A program made the translations under genes and the position numbers. DNA of 64,000 bases. Origin: Candidatus Rhodobacter oscarellae (GTDB lineage: Bacteria > Pseudomonadota > Alphaproteobacteria > Rhodobacterales > Rhodobacteraceae). Below the pieces are notes generated by a model. The model had not been told where the DNA came from, searched no databases, and saw only the letters and a program-made list of their open reading frames with translations. Shown in pieces: positions 61,781-64,000 of this stretch. The stretch spans positions 1,508,151 to 1,572,150 of the forward strand of contig NZ_LFTY01000002.1 of NCBI RefSeq assembly GCF_001078595.1. The letters are read 5' to 3'. Each line of letters opens with the position of its first letter. Positions within the stretch are counted from its first letter, which is position 1.

Positions 61781-61881
61781 GGACGGCGCTCTCCGACGGC
61801 CCAAAAGCCTTGCAAGGCTTTTGCCAGACGCTTCAAAGCGTCTGCCTCCGCCCGGGTTCTCTCGTTGCCCTCAATGTTCAT
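61777..61881 (-). CDS. Possible 34-residue peptide coupled to the glycosyltransferase
   Basis: The frame starts at ATG 61881 with an AGGTGA ribosome-binding site six bases upstream and ends in TGA overlapping the ATG at 61780. The product is highly charged and helical: MNIEGNERTRAEADALKRLA, then KALQGFWAVGERRP. The part DALKRLAKALQGF is encoded by palindromes 61825-61844 and 61803-61822 and would form an amphipathic helix. It may be a leader peptide that couples translation. Whether the peptide is used cannot be judged from one copy. Confidence 0.5.
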   Translation of the reverse strand: MNIEGNERTRAEADALKRLAKALQGFWAVGERRP

Positions 61882-61951
61882 GGCTTCACCTATGAATTCG
61901 CACGCTGACCAGAGCCTTTGAAGGCTCTGACCAGATGCTTGCAAGCATCTG
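61803..61951. repeat. Palindrome array, locus C
   Basis: Four 20-base palindromes lie in the 174-bp gap between two glycosyltransferase genes: 61803-61822 (AAAAGCCTT/AAGGCTTTT), 61825-61844 (CAGACGCTT/AAGCGTCTG), 61910-61929 (CAGAGCCTT/AAGGCTCTG) and 61932-61951 (CAGATGCTT/AAGCATCTG). Centres are GC, CA, TG and GC. They come in two pairs, each with only two or three bases between members, the pairs about 65 bp apart. The centre rule is the same as in elements A and B, but the arms and the surrounding sequence are different. Confidence 0.85.
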
Positions 61952-61954
61952 CCA

Positions 61955-64000
61955 TCACTCCGCCGCCTCCTTGCGGCCCTCCAGCGCGGCCAGTTCTTCG
62001 CGCAGACGGTCAAGGGATTTCTGGATATTCGGCGCCTTGCGTTTCTTCAGCGTGTATTCGCAAACCCGGATCGCAGACTTCACCTTGCCGCGGCGCTCGG
62101 CCTCCATCAGCAGGTCGTGTTGGTACCGCGGCAGATCGTTGCGCGCGCGGAACAGCTTGTAAAACAGCTCTGGCGTCAATGTGCCGCCCGCGCCCGCGTA
62201 AAGCAGGTCCTTCAGGATGTTCATAACAGCGAAGGCATTCGGCAACTGATGCCCCATGAACGGCGTCTTCAGCCAGGTGACATTGTCGCCGGTGATCCGG
62301 CTGACCTGATCGTAGTCCGGCTTGTAGTATGGATCGGCGATGATGAAGTTGTTCTTGGCGCTCTCCGTCAGCCCCACCACGTCCCGATAGCGCCCCTCCC
62401 AATCAAGCCGCTTGGTCCAGCCCCAACGATCCTCGTCCGGCAGGATCTCCCGGCTGAGTGTGGATTGCGGCGCAATCGCCAGCACGTTCGAGCCCGGCGC
62501 CAGGCTTTGATAGGCAAGCGCCGCATACCCCCCCATGGATGCGCCATAGAACAGGATCTCGTCGAACTGCTCAAAGAAGCCCTGGTCGCGCAGGGTCTCC
62601 ATCGCGTCATGCACGAAATCCTGCCGGAACCAGTTGCGTTCCACCGCCATGACGCCAAGAACCGAGCACTCCATCTCTTGCCACAGCTGCTTGAACCCCC
62701 AGGGCCATCTTTGGCCCTCTGCGCGCGCGATAGAGACGTTGTCAAACGCCACCACCAGCCGGCGCGAACGCGGCGCGAACATCACTGCATTGGCCGGGCC
62801 CTCCCACAGGAAGCCGTTAATCTTATTGGCAAAGCCGCGCGCATCGGTGAACCGCTCGTGAGTCGGCTGGTCCAGCGCCGTCTCAGGTGCGACGACCAGG
62901 CGTAGGCTGGTCAGCGGCTGCGCCTTTTCATAGGCCATAGTGGGTTTTTCGGCGTCACGGGCGGCGCGGGTCTCTTCTTTGAGCTGCTCGGCCTCTTGCT
63001 CGGCCTCCTTGGCGATGTCGAGCGCATCGGGCCGCTCGACCATCGTCAGGTCGTCGAAAAGCTGTTTATAATCAGGCTTCTCCATCAGGGTCTTAATCTT
63101 GCCCTGGTGCCAGTCAACGGCCTCTTCGTGCAGCTTGGACAGCACTTTGTCGGACTTGTAACTGTCCAGAATCTCATACATGCCCGGCAAACGCGCCTTG
63201 ATCCGATCATCCACCTCGGTCGCGTAGTTGCGCCGGGTCCAATAGTCGATGCCCTGGTCATGCTCGGTGTGGTTGATCCGCCCGCGGTCGCGCTTGACCA
63301 AAAAGCTCTCTGCCGAGCGCAGGATATAGTGGTTCAGCGTCGCCAGCCGGTAGCCCACCGACCGCTTGGTCGAGCGCCAGCCATTATTCGTCAACAGCAT
63401 GTCCGGCATCGCGCGACCAGAGCCGTTCACCCAGCGCACCTGATCCTCTTCGCCGTCATCAATCCCCAGCGGACGATGCACGCCGATCCGGGTATAAGGC
63501 GAGGACTTGTGGAACATCGACTTGAACCCCCAGCCGAGGCGCGGCTTGGGGATGAACTCGGGCGCGCAATTGACGAATTGCTCGGTGATGGGGCGGTCCT
63601 CGTACCCGTGGATGTCTTTGTTCCCAAAGAACTTCCAGGTGAAGCTGACCACGTTGGGATAGTTCGCCGCCTTAAAGAGATCGGCGAATGTCCCGTCGCC
63701 CACATGGATGTTGACGAACTCGTCGCAGTCGATCGTCAAGACCCAGTCCGCGTCGTGATAGCAGGGCTTTTTCAGCGCGTCCTTGAGGGCCACGTGCTGG
63801 GGCTTCTTGCCGCTGTCCTTCACCCAAGGGTTCGCCACGCGGGTCAGGTGGCCCATCTCCTCCAACCGGTCCAGCATCTCGTTGGTATTGTCGGTGCAAT
63901 CGTTGGTGTAGACCAGGAAATGCTTGACTCCGATTGATTGGTGATACGCCACCCATTCCAGGATGAACGGCGCCTCGTTCTTCATCGAGGTCACCACGAG
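61955..64000 (-). CDS. Glycosyltransferase fused to an alpha/beta-hydrolase-like domain (5' end outside window)
   Basis: At least 680 residues are visible, and the frame is still open at the window edge. By comparison with the paralogue at 60662, only a few codons are missing. The first 310 residues are the glycosyltransferase (SMKNEAPFILEWVAYHQSIG, DCDEFVNIHVG, LNHYILRSAESFLVKRDRGR). A charged coiled coil (EAEQEAEQLKEETRAARDAE) follows. From about residue 370 there is a hydrolase-like domain with nucleophile elbow LFYGASMGGYAAL (about 485-490), IAPQSTLSRE and the His in PFMGHQLPN. The C-terminal tail is a helical, Lys-rich repeat-like segment. It may couple glycosylation with acyl removal or transfer. 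Confidence 0.82.
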   Translation of the reverse strand, partial: LVVTSMKNEAPFILEWVAYHQSIGVKHFLVYTNDCTDNTNEMLDRLEEMGHLTRVANPWVKDSGKKPQHVALKDALKKPCYHDADWVLTIDCDEFVNIHVGDGTFADLFKAANYPNVVSFTWKFFGNKDIHGYEDRPITEQFVNCAPEFIPKPRLGWGFKSMFHKSSPYTRIGVHRPLGIDDGEEDQVRWVNGSGRAMPDMLLTNNGWRSTKRSVGYRLATLNHYILRSAESFLVKRDRGRINHTEHDQGIDYWTRRNYATEVDDRIKARLPGMYEILDSYKSDKVLSKLHEEAVDWHQGKIKTLMEKPDYKQLFDDLTMVERPDALDIAKEAEQEAEQLKEETRAARDAEKPTMAYEKAQPLTSLRLVVAPETALDQPTHERFTDARGFANKINGFLWEGPANAVMFAPRSRRLVVAFDNVSIARAEGQRWPWGFKQLWQEMECSVLGVMAVERNWFRQDFVHDAMETLRDQGFFEQFDEILFYGASMGGYAALAYQSLAPGSNVLAIAPQSTLSREILPDEDRWGWTKRLDWEGRYRDVVGLTESAKNNFIIADPYYKPDYDQVSRITGDNVTWLKTPFMGHQLPNAFAVMNILKDLLYAGAGGTLTPELFYKLFRARNDLPRYQHDLLMEAERRGKVKSAIRVCEYTLKKRKAPNIQKSLDRLREELAALEGRKEAAE

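Overview
The window reads as chromosomal DNA of a GC-rich alphaproteobacterium, most likely a marine Rhodobacteraceae (Roseobacter-type) member. This is inferred from an RNase E with long Ala/Pro/Glu-rich arms, a dctB-dctD pair, a zwf-pgl-pgi operon, a CP4-like class II EPSP synthase, cobalamin genes, Hint-domain proteins and many surface glycosyltransferases. I saw no rRNA, tRNA, CRISPR array, transposase or prophage block.

1-9 kb: the end of a TetR-type regulator and a lipoprotein, then an oxidative catabolic cluster (two AhpD-like proteins, an aminopeptidase-T/dihydroxypyridine-dioxygenase-like protein, a VanA-type Rieske oxygenase), a metallophosphoesterase, a polar amino-acid ABC transporter and a creatininase-family protein. 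9-19 kb: a hydrolase-P450 pair, aroA with two small followers, ccdA diverging from a TusA-like gene, and rne. 19-28 kb: a HAD phosphatase, dctD/dctB, purQ, and the Entner-Doudoroff/pentose-phosphate entry operon zwf-pgl-pgi with a LacI-type palindrome at its front.

28-43 kb: a radical SAM protein, a VOC protein, an HNH nuclease, an outer-membrane barrel protein, an esterase and a 3-methyladenine glycosylase. A cobalamin block follows (cobK-cbiD diverging from cobA-cobB), then an MFS permease, a squalene/phytoene-synthase-like gene, a frameshifted methyltransferase, cimA and cysS. 43-48 kb is an accessory island: a tail-collar protein, two related small proteins (one with a Tat signal), a GNAT acetyltransferase and two Hint-domain proteins sharing a nearly identical 368-bp segment. 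48-52.7 kb: a YjbR protein, a CoxE/MoxR pair, gcdH and a small unknown gene. 52.8-64 kb is a glycan-modification cluster: four DxDEF-type glycosyltransferases, a glycosyltransferase-methyltransferase fusion, a sulfotransferase, and an alpha/beta-hydrolase-like module that occurs both alone (nucleophile replaced by Thr) and fused to a glycosyltransferase.

The most unusual signal is a family of 20-26-nt palindromes with a fixed CTT-NN-AAG centre and different but always self-complementary arms. Four form a 196-bp MITE-like element present twice in inverted orientation (about 14.3 and 38.5 kb), each time between convergent genes. Four more lie at about 61.8-61.95 kb, where two are contained in a 34-codon reading frame coupled by ATGA overlap to a glycosyltransferase. 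Other points of note: a DctD-type regulator without GAFTGA and with an altered Walker B, an EPSP synthase with Gly where CP4 has Ala, and a 46-bp relic of the Rieske gene's start region inside the ABC-transporter locus. All family assignments come from reading motifs; no database search was run.
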